DNA of 64,000 nt from Cellulophaga tyrosinoxydans (GTDB lineage: Bacteria > Bacteroidota > Bacteroidia > Flavobacteriales > Flavobacteriaceae): assembly GCF_900176415.1 (NCBI RefSeq), contig NZ_FWXO01000001.1, positions 1,506,459 to 1,570,458 on the forward strand. The letters run 5' to 3'. The notes under the pieces were generated by a model. It ran no database searches. It was not told the origin of the DNA and was given only the letters and a program-made list of their open reading frames with translations. The position numbers were made by a program, and so were the translations under genes. This document shows, one piece after another, positions 37,342-45,859 of the stretch; position 1 is the first letter of the stretch, and each line of letters starts with the position of its first letter.

Positions 37342-37536
37342 TTATTCTTTTTCAACGTGCTCCTCTTTTTCTAAAGTTAATTCGTCATTTTCGTCCATAT
37401 CAGTCATTTCCATGGTTGCCAAATTAGAACTCGTAATAATCGACTTTTTACTTTCCTGCTGTTCAATATGATTATAAAGCACACTGCAGAGAATAAAACA
37501 CGTTAAATATATAAGGCTTTTAAGTTTCGGGGTCAT
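37342..37536 (-). CDS. Small single-pass membrane protein with acidic tail
   Basis: I start this at ATG 37536 (64 residues), since the longer frame adds an unlikely N-terminus. It has one membrane segment (MTPKLKSLIYLTCFILCSVLY) and a tail rich in Glu and Asp that ends in EEHVEKE. The same plan, a short basic head, one helix and a polar tail, is seen in the gene at 37736-37894, so they may be distant paralogues. No function is recognised. Confidence 0.6.
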   Translation of the reverse strand: MTPKLKSLIYLTCFILCSVLYNHIEQQESKKSIITSSNLATMEMTDMDENDELTLEKEEHVEKE

Positions 37537-37680
37537 AATAACAAATTTATAATTTGGGATACACAAATGTAAGAAAATACACACAGATTGTTTATTGTTT
37601 GTTGTGAATACTTACAAAAATGTATGTGAAACTATAGTTTTGTAGTATTTACTTAGCTATTTAATTTGTTTTGTGGGAAT

Positions 37681-37713
37681 AAAAAAAGGCATGAATTTTA
37701 TTCATGCCTTTTT
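37681..37713. terminator. Intrinsic terminator
   Basis: AAAAAAGGCATGAA pairs perfectly with its complement around a short AT loop, with a T-run at the end. It follows the 52-residue membrane protein gene on the minus strand. Confidence 0.85.
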
Positions 37714-37735
37714 TATATATCTACTTCTATTATGT

Positions 37736-37894
37736 CTAATTATTATTTAAAGAGACTGTAGTGTTTTGGATTATTTCAGAATTAGAACTTGAAAAACTCT
37801 TGATTTCTGTTTTTTCATTATCAGTTATGGTATATACCAAACATGCGAGAATGAAAACTGAAAAATATAAAATGCTTTGTACTTTTTTTGTCAT
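37736..37894 (-). CDS. 52-residue single-pass membrane protein
   Basis: Read directly from the minus strand, this frame encodes MTKKVQSILYFSVFILACLVYTI followed by a polar Ser/Asn/Thr-rich tail. The N-terminal helix and MT-K start resemble the neighbouring 64-residue protein. A strong terminator follows its stop. It may be a membrane-anchored peptide; function unknown. Confidence 0.55.
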   Translation of the reverse strand: MTKKVQSILYFSVFILACLVYTITDNEKTEIKSFSSSNSEIIQNTTVSLNNN

Positions 37895-37961
37895 GATTTG
37901 GGGGTTTTTATCATTGACTCAAAGTTAAATAAAAGCCTGCTATTTTTTATCTAAATGTTGT

Positions 37962-37996
37962 CAAATGCGGATTTGTATAGGTCAAATCCGCGTTTG
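37962..37996. repeat. 14-bp inverted repeat in a nested hairpin
   Basis: CAAATGCGGATTTG and CAAATCCGCGTTTG pair fully apart from one T-G wobble across a seven-base loop. Outside them ATCTAAA and TTTAGAT could form a second stem. It lies between the metalloprotease stop and the start of the 52-residue gene. No T-run follows, so it is not a typical terminator. Confidence 0.6.
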
Positions 37997-38041
37997 TGTA
38001 GTTTAGATTATTTTGAGAGTGTTTATTAGTCTCTTTTTTGG

Positions 38042-40537
38042 TTATTTAGGGTCTAGTATAGCATCAATACGTGTGATTGCATCTTCTAAATGATATCTAC
38101 TCATATTGTCAGTTGTTCTTCCTACAGCATTTCTAATAGCTCTTTTAAGCATATTTAATTCTGCTCTGGCCACTGATCTAACATCTGACTGACTTGTGTT
38201 TATAGCTGTTGATTTTACGTATGCACTTGATCTTCTTGAGGTATTTTGTGATTCAGCTGTCATTAAATATGCTAATCGCTCAATATGGGCTTTTTGTAAA
38301 TTTCTACGATAGGTATCAATTTTACTGCCTCTAGATAGTTCTGACCAGATTCCGGTTCTTAAATCTTTCATCATATCAGCTAGCGCATAAGCATCTTTGC
38401 CATTAATCGTTTCGTTTTCAATAATACGAGCTATTTTGCCTAAACTTAAAATATTATCAAGTGTTCTTGCCTGTATGGCACGTAATCGCTCTATGGAACC
38501 AGAATATTCAATTTTATTAAATATTTCTTGGTCAAGTAACCAAGTTGGAGTTGCAAACAATTCTTTTTGGATGAAATTTAAACTATTTTTCTGGCGTTCT
38601 TTTGGTACTGGAGTATATACCGCTCCTTCTTGACCAAATGCTTTGTAATGCTCGTATACGCCTCCAATGTTATTAGAAACATGGCCCATATACCTATTAT
38701 ATTGAGCCAATACTTGCTCGTATAAAGTGCCTAAATCATCATATTTTTTACCATCTTCAGCAATCCAAGTAGCTAAGTTTGGAACAATGCGTTTTAAATT
38801 TGCAATTCCGTACGTACTTGCTTTCACTGCATCATCACCTAAATCTTCTGTTTGAGAGCTTGGGTCTACAACATCACCAGCTTGCTGATGACCAAATCTA
38901 TATAACGGATCTCCAGCGTGTGCTAAAATCCATTGATCTAAGACAGGCTTTTCTTCTTCAGCAGTTTTATCCAATATTGGTCTATATCCCCAACTTATTG
39001 CATACTTGTCGTAAATGCCGATTTCTGGCATAAGAGCAACACCTTCATCGCCCGGTTGTGCTACATAATTAAAACGAGCATAGTCCATTATGGATGGTGC
39101 GGTACCATATTTTTTAGTAAATGAAGCTGAACGTAATGAATCTACAGGATACGCAACGCTACTTCCCATATTATGCGGTAAGCCTAAAGTATGGCCTACT
39201 TCGTGAGACGATACAAAACGTATTAAACGTCCCATTACTTCATTTTTAAAGGTAACGCCTCTAGCATCTTCATTAATGGCTGCAGTTTGTACAAAAAACC
39301 AGTTGCGTAATAAGGTCATTACGTTATGGTACCAATTTATATCAGATTCTAAGATTTCACCAGTTCTTGGGTCGCTTACATGTGGACCGTTTGCATTTGG
39401 AATAGGTGAGGCTAAATAACGTACTACAGAATAGCGAACATCTTCTGGTGACCATTCTGGATCTTCCTCAGCTGTTGGAGGGTCTTTTGCAATAATTGCA
39501 TTTTTAAAACCTGCAGCCTCAAATGCTACTTGCCAGTCTTCTATACCTTGTTTAATAAATGGAACCCACTCTTTTGGAGTCGCTCTATCTATGTAGTACA
39601 CTATTTGTTTTTTAGGTTCTACAAGTTCTCCTTTTTTGAACTTTTCTAGATCTTCATCTTTCACTTCTAATCTCCATCGATCTAAAAAAGTAATTGTTTT
39701 ACTCTCTTGCGCCTCTAAACCGTAGTCTACTTGTCCTCTTGCAAACCATCCAACCCTTTCATCAAAATAGCGTCTTTTCATTGGCTTTGCTGGTAATAAA
39801 ATCATAGAATTGTTTATTTCTATAGATATAGAACCTAAACTTTCATTGGAAGGAGGAGCACTTGCCGCATATGTTTTTACATGTCTAGCCTCAACATTCA
39901 GTGGGTAACTTTTAACAGATTCAATATAACTTCTATCGCCATCTAATCTAGATACCTTGAAACTTTTTCTATAATAGTCTGGTAAACCAAGTGCATTCAC
40001 ATCTTTTTCAAAAAGATCACTCACTTCAATAACGGTAGCAGGATGTAGCGAATCTTTCTTAAATGCTTTAATGTCAAAGGAATGTAATACTGGTTCAAAA
40101 TTAGAATTGACTACAGCCTCGTGTACCGGTAATGAATCTGCGGCAACCACATCGTAAGATACGACCCTAAGTAAAACTTTTTTGTCTTTCTTTTCCCAGC
40201 GAAGAACTTGAGTGTTGATTTTGCCCCCTCCAAAGCCAATTCCGCTTGCGGTTTTAGAGATACGACTCACCATCAACATTTCTTTATTGAATAATGAATC
40301 AGGAATTTCATAGAAGTATTTAGCATCTATTCTATGCACATCAAAAAGACCTTTGTCTGTAATGGCCTCTTTCGTAATTACCTTGTCATAAGCTTCAATT
40401 TCTCCTTTTTTAGGATTTGGTTTTTCAGCAGATGCTGTAGTTTTCTTTTTCTTTTTAAAGATCTGTGCTTCGGAAGTTGAAAAACATCCTACTAATAAGA
40501 GAGCAAGAAGAGTTCTCTGAAGAATAATTTTAATCAT
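38042..40537 (-). CDS. Zinc-dependent metalloprotease (DUF5117/DUF5118 type, metzincin motif)
   Basis: This 831-residue secreted protein has a signal peptide ending near residue 24 (STSEAQ). It carries H445-E446-x-x-H449-x-x-G-x-x-H455 (HEVGHTLGLPH), the metzincin zinc signature, followed by a MD-turn-like SIMDYARFNYV. The N-terminal 300 residues match the propeptide-like DUF5118/DUF5117 region and the C-terminal part is helical. It is expected in the periplasm or outside the cell and may process proteins or peptides. No T9SS tail is seen. It is transcribed alone. Confidence 0.92.
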   Translation of the reverse strand: MIKIILQRTLLALLLVGCFSTSEAQIFKKKKKTTASAEKPNPKKGEIEAYDKVITKEAITDKGLFDVHRIDAKYFYEIPDSLFNKEMLMVSRISKTASGIGFGGGKINTQVLRWEKKDKKVLLRVVSYDVVAADSLPVHEAVVNSNFEPVLHSFDIKAFKKDSLHPATVIEVSDLFEKDVNALGLPDYYRKSFKVSRLDGDRSYIESVKSYPLNVEARHVKTYAASAPPSNESLGSISIEINNSMILLPAKPMKRRYFDERVGWFARGQVDYGLEAQESKTITFLDRWRLEVKDEDLEKFKKGELVEPKKQIVYYIDRATPKEWVPFIKQGIEDWQVAFEAAGFKNAIIAKDPPTAEEDPEWSPEDVRYSVVRYLASPIPNANGPHVSDPRTGEILESDINWYHNVMTLLRNWFFVQTAAINEDARGVTFKNEVMGRLIRFVSSHEVGHTLGLPHNMGSSVAYPVDSLRSASFTKKYGTAPSIMDYARFNYVAQPGDEGVALMPEIGIYDKYAISWGYRPILDKTAEEEKPVLDQWILAHAGDPLYRFGHQQAGDVVDPSSQTEDLGDDAVKASTYGIANLKRIVPNLATWIAEDGKKYDDLGTLYEQVLAQYNRYMGHVSNNIGGVYEHYKAFGQEGAVYTPVPKERQKNSLNFIQKELFATPTWLLDQEIFNKIEYSGSIERLRAIQARTLDNILSLGKIARIIENETINGKDAYALADMMKDLRTGIWSELSRGSKIDTYRRNLQKAHIERLAYLMTAESQNTSRRSSAYVKSTAINTSQSDVRSVARAELNMLKRAIRNAVGRTTDNMSRYHLEDAITRIDAILDPK

Positions 40538-40804
40538 TTGTATTTTCGGTTTAATTAGTCTATTTCAAATAACGAAAATTAATATTTAATTTTTGTTAAT
40601 GATTTCTTAATCATATTTGCTGAAATAGGTGCTGTTAATAGGTTGAAATATAAAATATTATGTTTTTTATCTAACTTAACACATGCATATTGTTAATTAT
40701 ATATTATTAATGTAACATTTTAAGAAATTAAACGTCTCTTTAATAAGTTCAGTAATCAATACAAAAAAAACTACAAAGTATTAAGTTATTGGAATTAGTC
40801 GATT
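40538..40804. other. Intergenic region upstream of the metalloprotease
   Basis: This AT-rich stretch holds the 5' region of the metalloprotease gene. I see no open frame or clear promoter match beyond a weak TTATTTG near the gene start. With the two hairpins that follow, the gene-free span is about 360 bases. Confidence 0.5.
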
Positions 40805-40836
40805 CAAAGCCTTTGATTTATCAAAGGCTTTGTTTC
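40805..40836. terminator. Hairpin with T-run
   Basis: CAAAGCCTTTGA pairs perfectly with TCAAAGGCTTTG, giving a terminator-like hairpin on the plus strand. No plus-strand gene precedes it within 700 bases, so it may end an unseen short RNA or act as a second terminator downstream of lysS. Confidence 0.55.
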
Positions 40837-40851
40837 GTTTAAACCAAAAAA

Positions 40852-40877
40852 AAAGAGAAATCAATTGATTTCTCTTC
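40852..40877 (-). terminator. Terminator of lysS
   Basis: AAGAGAAATCAATTGATTTCTCTT is palindromic and, on the minus strand, is followed by a long T-run. It lies about 25 bases after the lysS stop. Confidence 0.8.
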
Positions 40878-40899
40878 TTAAATGCATTTGACAAGAATA

Positions 40900-42591
40900 C
40901 TAATCTTGTAATTCTATAATTAAATCACTTTCCGTTTTTGTGACTTTGGTAATGCCAATTTTACCCATGGCCTTTATGCTTTTATCCCAAGCTTTATTGC
41001 TTAAACCTGATGCGTCTTTTAATTCTGCAAGAGGCATTTTTTTATGCTTTTTAAGAATTTCAAAAATAACTTTTTCATTTTCAGAAAGTTCTACTTGTTT
41101 CTTTTCTGGTCGCATTTGAGGGAAAAATAAAACTTCTTGAATAGAAGAGTTGTTGGTCATTAGCATAACCAAACGGTCTATTCCAATTCCAATTCCAGCA
41201 GTTGGAGGCATTCCATATTCTAAGGCGCGAATAAAATCTTGATCTATAAACATAGCTTCATCATCACCTTTTGCTGATAATTTTAACTGCTCTTCAAAAC
41301 GCTCTCTTTGATCAATGGCATCATTAAGCTCAGAATAACAATTTGCTAATTCTTTACCATTAACCATAAGTTCAAAACGCTCTGTTAACGCAGGGTTATC
41401 TCTATGCTCTTTAGTTAACGGACTCATTTCTTTTGGATAGTCTGTAATAAAAGTTGGTTGTATGTATAAATGCTCACATTTTTCTCCAAAAATTTCATCT
41501 ATAAGTTTTCCAACACCCATAGTTTCATCAACATCTAGACCTAATTTTCTAGCAGTTGCTCTAAGTTCCACTTCATCCATACCTGCAACATCAAAACCAG
41601 TATGTTCCTTAATTGCCTGTAAAATTGGCACTCTTGGGTAAGGAGCTTTAAATTCTATTTGATTTTTTCCTACGGTTACTTTTGATGTTCCATTGGCATC
41701 AATCGCCACTTTTTCTAACAGTTGTTCTGTCATATCCATCATCCAGTTGTAATCTTTATAAGCAACATAAAGTTCCATTACTGTAAATTCTGGATTATGG
41801 GTGCGATCCATTCCTTCGTTTCTGAAGTCTTTTGAGAATTCATAAACTCCATCAAAACCACCAACAATTAATCGTTTTAAATACAATTCGTTAGCTATTC
41901 TCAAATACAAAGGAATATTTAATGCATTGTGGTGTGTTAAAAATGGACGTGCTGCCGCTCCACCAGGTATGGGCTGTAATATAGGTGTTTCTACTTCTAA
42001 ATATTCTCTATCGTTAAAAAACTGACGAATACTGTTGGTGATTTTTGTTCTCTTTATAAAAGTTTGCTTTACCGAAGGATTCACTATTAAGTCTACATAT
42101 CGCTGACGGTAACGCAATTCAGGATCATTAAATTCATCATGAACTTTACCGTCTGGGTCCACTTTAGGTAGTGGTAATGGGCGTAAAGCTTTACATAAAA
42201 TGGTAAAATCTTTAACCAATACGGTTTTTTCACCAACTTGTGTTGTGAAAAGCTCCCCTTCAACTCCAATAATATCTCCTAAATCTAAAAGTTTTTTGAA
42301 AACATCGTTGTATTTAGTATGATCGTCTTCAGGGCAAATTTCGTCTCTATTGAAATATAATTGTACGCGACCTTCATTATCTTGTAATTCGGCAAAAGAA
42401 GCTTTTCCTTGTATTTTCTTTCGCATTAATCTACCTGCTACAATTACCTTTTTACCATCCTTATAATCTGTTTTTATACTTTTTGATGTAGTATCTACAG
42501 GGTATAATGCGGCGGGATAAGGGTTTATTCCCATTTCCCGTAATTTGGCTAATTTCTCTCTTCTGATTACCTCTTGTTCTGAAAGTTGCAT
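40900..42591 (-). CDS. lysS: Lysine--tRNA ligase, class II, with C-terminal extension
   Basis: I start at ATG 42591 (563 residues), because MQLSEQEVIRREKLAKLREMG matches the family start and the promoter lies just upstream. The OB-fold anticodon domain (about 50-160) is followed by the class II core with FRNEGMDRTHNPEFT and the closing GIGIGIDRLVML. Beyond the usual end near residue 500 there is an extra domain of about 60 residues (ILKKHKKMPLAELKDASG), winged-helix-like. It charges tRNA-Lys. The extra tail appears to be a Bacteroidota trait. Confidence 0.96.
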   Translation of the reverse strand: MQLSEQEVIRREKLAKLREMGINPYPAALYPVDTTSKSIKTDYKDGKKVIVAGRLMRKKIQGKASFAELQDNEGRVQLYFNRDEICPEDDHTKYNDVFKKLLDLGDIIGVEGELFTTQVGEKTVLVKDFTILCKALRPLPLPKVDPDGKVHDEFNDPELRYRQRYVDLIVNPSVKQTFIKRTKITNSIRQFFNDREYLEVETPILQPIPGGAAARPFLTHHNALNIPLYLRIANELYLKRLIVGGFDGVYEFSKDFRNEGMDRTHNPEFTVMELYVAYKDYNWMMDMTEQLLEKVAIDANGTSKVTVGKNQIEFKAPYPRVPILQAIKEHTGFDVAGMDEVELRATARKLGLDVDETMGVGKLIDEIFGEKCEHLYIQPTFITDYPKEMSPLTKEHRDNPALTERFELMVNGKELANCYSELNDAIDQRERFEEQLKLSAKGDDEAMFIDQDFIRALEYGMPPTAGIGIGIDRLVMLMTNNSSIQEVLFFPQMRPEKKQVELSENEKVIFEILKKHKKMPLAELKDASGLSNKAWDKSIKAMGKIGITKVTKTESDLIIELQD

Positions 42592-42611
42592 TTTTATACT
42601 TATTAAGGCTG

Positions 42612-42642
42612 CAAATATAGTTACAATGCTCGAATTCATCAA
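42612..42642 (-). promoter_or_regulatory. Promoter of lysS
   Basis: On the minus strand, TTG (42640-42642) is followed after 20 bases by TATATTTG (42612-42619), a full match to the Bacteroidota consensus. It supports the lysS start at 42591. Confidence 0.75.
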
Positions 42643-42747
42643 TCTGAATAAAAGTAAATGTTGCCAATTACATTATTTCATGAAAAGTGTAACATAGTTG
42701 TATAGATTTCGTCTAATTATTACATTCATCAATCAAAATCAATTAAA

Positions 42748-42906
42748 ATGAGTATTTGGAGAGTTATTTTGGCTATTTTATTTCCCCCACTAGCTGTACT
42801 AGGGAAAGGATGCGGATCTATTATTATCGTATTTTTATTAACCTTATGCGGTTGGGTGCCAGGAGTAATAGCGGCTTTGGTAATTTTAAATAACCCAGAC
42901 AATTAA
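42748..42906 (+). CDS. YqaE/Pmp3 family membrane peptide
   Basis: This 52-residue protein has two hydrophobic helices separated by a short turn. It carries the family features LAILFPPLAVLGKGCG and LLTLCGWVPGVIAALVI. Pmp3-type peptides sit in the membrane and influence membrane potential and salt tolerance in other organisms. It is monocistronic or shares a transcript with lipB, whose start is 36 bases after its stop. Confidence 0.93.
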   Translation: MSIWRVILAILFPPLAVLGKGCGSIIIVFLLTLCGWVPGVIAALVILNNPDN

Positions 42907-42929
42907 TTTATTGGAAATCTTAGTCTTTG

Positions 42930-42937
42930 TATCTTTG
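42930..42937 (+). promoter_or_regulatory. Promoter -7 element of lipB
   Basis: TATCTTTG matches TAnnTTTG and ends only five bases before the lipB ATG. A TTG lies 16 bases upstream, slightly short. If used, the transcript would be leaderless or nearly so. Confidence 0.5.
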
Positions 42938-42942
42938 CAAAG

Positions 42943-43659
42943 ATGAATAAAGAAGTTATCCTTACAGATTTAGGCTTGAAAGATTATAAAGACACTTGGG
43001 ATTATCAAGAGTTGTTATTTAAATCTGTTTTAGACACTAAAATTAAAAACAGAAGAGAGGAGTTATCCCTTGCAACAAAAAATTATTTTCTTTTTGTTGA
43101 GCATCCACATGTGTATACCCTTGGTAAAAGTGGAGATATGAATAATCTACTTGTAGATGAAATACAGTTGCAAAAAAAGGGAGCTACTTTTTATAAGATT
43201 AATAGAGGAGGAGATATTACTTATCATGGACCGGGACAAATTGTGGGGTATCCCATTTTAGATTTAGATAATTTTTTTACGGATATCCATAAATATCTCA
43301 GGTTTTTAGAGGAAATGGTTATTTTAACCTTGGCGGAGTACGGATTAAAAGCTGAAAGATCTCAAGGTGAAACAGGTGTTTGGTTGGATGTAGGTACGCC
43401 ATTTGCGCGTAAGATATGCGCCATGGGTGTGCGAGCAAGCCGCTGGGTAACCATGCATGGTTTTGCATTAAATATAAATGCCGATTTAGGGTATTTTGAT
43501 CTAATGATACCTTGTGGAATACGAGACAAAGCGGTTACTTCTTTAAATGTGGAATTAGGAAAAAAAGAAGTTGATATTGAAGAGGTAAAAGAGAAGCTAT
43601 TAAAACATTTTTCGGTATTGTTCGAAGCTAAATTGATAAAAGATAAAACCGAAGCGTAG
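42943..43659 (+). CDS. lipB: Lipoyl(octanoyl) transferase
   Basis: This 238-residue enzyme has the LipB motifs: RGGDITYHGPGQIVGYPI (residues 88-105), the catalytic K157 in ARKICAMGVR and the acyl-thioester C191 in IPCGIRD. It moves octanoyl groups from acyl carrier protein to lipoyl domains in the cytoplasm. The reading frame runs into the terminator hairpin. All catalytic residues are present. Confidence 0.96.
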   Translation: MNKEVILTDLGLKDYKDTWDYQELLFKSVLDTKIKNRREELSLATKNYFLFVEHPHVYTLGKSGDMNNLLVDEIQLQKKGATFYKINRGGDITYHGPGQIVGYPILDLDNFFTDIHKYLRFLEEMVILTLAEYGLKAERSQGETGVWLDVGTPFARKICAMGVRASRWVTMHGFALNINADLGYFDLMIPCGIRDKAVTSLNVELGKKEVDIEEVKEKLLKHFSVLFEAKLIKDKTEA

Positions 43660-43672
43660 ACTTCGGTTTTTT
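43645..43672. terminator. Terminator overlapping the end of lipB
   Basis: AAAACCGAAG pairs with CTTCGGTTTT around a six-base loop that contains the lipB stop codon. A-run and T-run flanks allow use on both strands. Confidence 0.85.
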
Positions 43673-43689
43673 ACTAGTAAGGGTGTTTT

Positions 43690-44382
43690 TTATTTATTGA
43701 ATTTTGTCAATTCCATGGTACTCATTAAATCGCCATCTTTTTGATAGCTTTCTTGTTTAACCATACCAACGCCTTCGGAAAGCCATAAACGCGATGGAAA
43801 TGTTTTTTTCATTCCCATAATTTGCGATTCGTTTTCGCTGTAAATTACAAAACATTCAAATGATCCGGCAGGGGTTGTAATCGTCTCTTTTTTTTCCACT
43901 TTCCGATTCATCATATTGACAATAGTTTTCATATTCATACCAGCCATTTTTACATTCATGGTAACATTCGCTTCTTGAAGTTCTTGCCCAACAGTTAAAT
44001 CATTTGGTAATTCAATATCAGTACCGGATAAGTCTACTTGGACATCCATTTCTTTGTATTGCTCTAACATTTGGCTAGGCATTAAAGATTGGAAATCTAT
44101 TTTAACTCCTGTTCCTGTACAGATTATGTTGTAATTAGATTGTACAATTTCTTTGCCTTTTTTATCATGGAGTACAATGTCCATTGCGGCTTTAGTCTCC
44201 CCGCCGGAATTTATTACACTGGTTACCTTATAATCAGATGTGCCATCTGGTTTACCCTTTTTGTCGAACATAGAATATTGGAAACTGGTGCCTTCTTCAA
44301 AAGGATAATACTTGCTACAATTTATTTGTGATTGTAGCGTGTATGAAATGCATAATAACGAAACAAGAAGTAATTTTTTCAT
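43690..44382 (-). CDS. Secreted DUF3108-like protein
   Basis: This 230-residue protein has a signal peptide ending near residue 18 (TLQSQ). A beta-rich domain follows in which YYPFEEGTSFQYSMFDKKGK and TPAGSFECFVIYSE resemble DUF3108/TapB-type proteins, thought to adopt a lipid- or glycan-binding barrel-like fold. It lies 19 bases after the OmpA-family gene and probably shares its transcript. No direct evidence of function is visible. Confidence 0.7.
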   Translation of the reverse strand: MKKLLLVSLLCISYTLQSQINCSKYYPFEEGTSFQYSMFDKKGKPDGTSDYKVTSVINSGGETKAAMDIVLHDKKGKEIVQSNYNIICTGTGVKIDFQSLMPSQMLEQYKEMDVQVDLSGTDIELPNDLTVGQELQEANVTMNVKMAGMNMKTIVNMMNRKVEKKETITTPAGSFECFVIYSENESQIMGMKKTFPSRLWLSEGVGMVKQESYQKDGDLMSTMELTKFNK

Positions 44383-44401
44383 TTTAACAAAAATTTGTGG
44401 T

Positions 44402-45742
44402 TTATATTTTCACGAATTCTACACGACGATTTTGTGCTTTTCCATCAGAGGTAGTATTCTCACTAACAGGGCTTGTTTCCCCTTTCCCCTCTGTAACTAA
44501 TCTATCTTCAGAAATACCATAAACAGAACTTAATGCCTTTTTTACAGCATCTGCTCTTTGTTGTGATAATTTTAAGTTGGCATCTTCTGAACCATCTGAA
44601 TCAGTATGGCCAACTATTTTGAGTTTCATATTTTTTTCTTGTTGCAATACTTGAGAAATCTGCAGTATTATCCCCATGGATTGTGGTTGTATGTTTGCGG
44701 AACCAGTGTCAAATAATATTCCATTTGTAGATACATGTCCCTCTGCAATTAGTTTTTTTCTTAGGTCAAGCCCACCTTCAGCAATTCTAATATTTTTTAT
44801 AAAGATTCGTTCCTTACCATCTTTTGTGGAGTTAACTTGAAATTTTAATGATTTTAGTGGTGCTCCTGGTCCAATCATTTTAGGCACATCAACATATTTA
44901 GTTTCATTAACAAATAAACGGTAACGTTGTTTATTTACTGCTATAGAAATATGCGGCCTTTTAGTTATTATAGTGCGTATATCTGCTTCAACGGTATTAC
45001 TTATAGTAGTTTGGTTGTTGATATGATTCCAGAGTCTAATTCCAACAGGGGTGTATTGACAAAATGGAATGTAGACATAATTAGAATTACTTCCATAGCT
45101 AAAATCGTCATCTTCGTCTAGAATAATAGCTAGAGTAGCGGCTGAGGAAGTTTGGCTATCTAACCCAAGTGTTTCTATATCAAATTCTATAGTATAGTCT
45201 TCTGGTAATGAATTAATGTTAGCTAAATAGTAAGAGTTGCTTCCATCTTTTATTTCGAACCATTTTCCAGAATCATCATCAAAAGACACTACTTGCCCAG
45301 TGCCATTGGTATTCCATTTTGCTGGGAAATCTCCTATAAAATCACTGGCAAAATCATCAAAAAACAATAGTTTGTCACCAGGAACAAAATCAAACTTACT
45401 ATATACTTGTAGGTTTTTTTCTTTTGTAGAACTAGTAGAGTTGCTTGGTTTTTGCGTTTCGGTTTTTTGATTGCCTTCAGTTTTGTTTTCAGGAAGACCT
45501 ATTTCGTCATCACTTGGAATATCTGATTTTGGGGTAGTACTGCCAGGGTTAAGAATACTATCCATTGCTTTGGAAGTTTCTTTATCAACTTTTTCTTCTG
45601 TTTTACGAGTAACGGCTCTTTCAGCGGCCTCACTTGCTTTTTTAGAAAGTTTTTTTAAGAATTGAGCATTGCTAGTTGTGGTAAAAAATAATGTACAAGC
45701 TAATAAAACTAGAGTTTTAAATACCCATTTTGTAGATTTCAT
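44402..45742 (-). CDS. OmpA family protein with central jelly-roll-like domain
   Basis: This 446-residue protein has a signal peptide ending near residue 27 (TTSNAQ). A low-complexity charged linker follows (about 35-110), then a beta-rich domain of about 200 residues starting LLFFDDFASDFIGDFPAKW, like a concanavalin-type jelly roll. The C-terminal OmpA domain (about 340-446) has the peptidoglycan-binding pattern IVGHTDSDGSEDANLKLSQQRADAV. It should tether the outer membrane to the cell wall while displaying a possible ligand-binding domain. Confidence 0.88.
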   Translation of the reverse strand: MKSTKWVFKTLVLLACTLFFTTTSNAQFLKKLSKKASEAAERAVTRKTEEKVDKETSKAMDSILNPGSTTPKSDIPSDDEIGLPENKTEGNQKTETQKPSNSTSSTKEKNLQVYSKFDFVPGDKLLFFDDFASDFIGDFPAKWNTNGTGQVVSFDDDSGKWFEIKDGSNSYYLANINSLPEDYTIEFDIETLGLDSQTSSAATLAIILDEDDDFSYGSNSNYVYIPFCQYTPVGIRLWNHINNQTTISNTVEADIRTIITKRPHISIAVNKQRYRLFVNETKYVDVPKMIGPGAPLKSLKFQVNSTKDGKERIFIKNIRIAEGGLDLRKKLIAEGHVSTNGILFDTGSANIQPQSMGIILQISQVLQQEKNMKLKIVGHTDSDGSEDANLKLSQQRADAVKKALSSVYGISEDRLVTEGKGETSPVSENTTSDGKAQNRRVEFVKI

Positions 45743-45859
45743 CTTAACTTTTAATTTAATGTTTTTGCAAATTAAAAATAAGAAAAAAGCATTTATGAAA
45801 TCTATAATATGTATTAATTGTATGTTATGTTGTATAGCTGGCAGACATAAAATGCTTAA

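Noticed and set aside
42592..42642. Longer lysS start at 42642
   Set aside because: It would place the start inside the promoter; ATG 42591 matches the family N-terminus.
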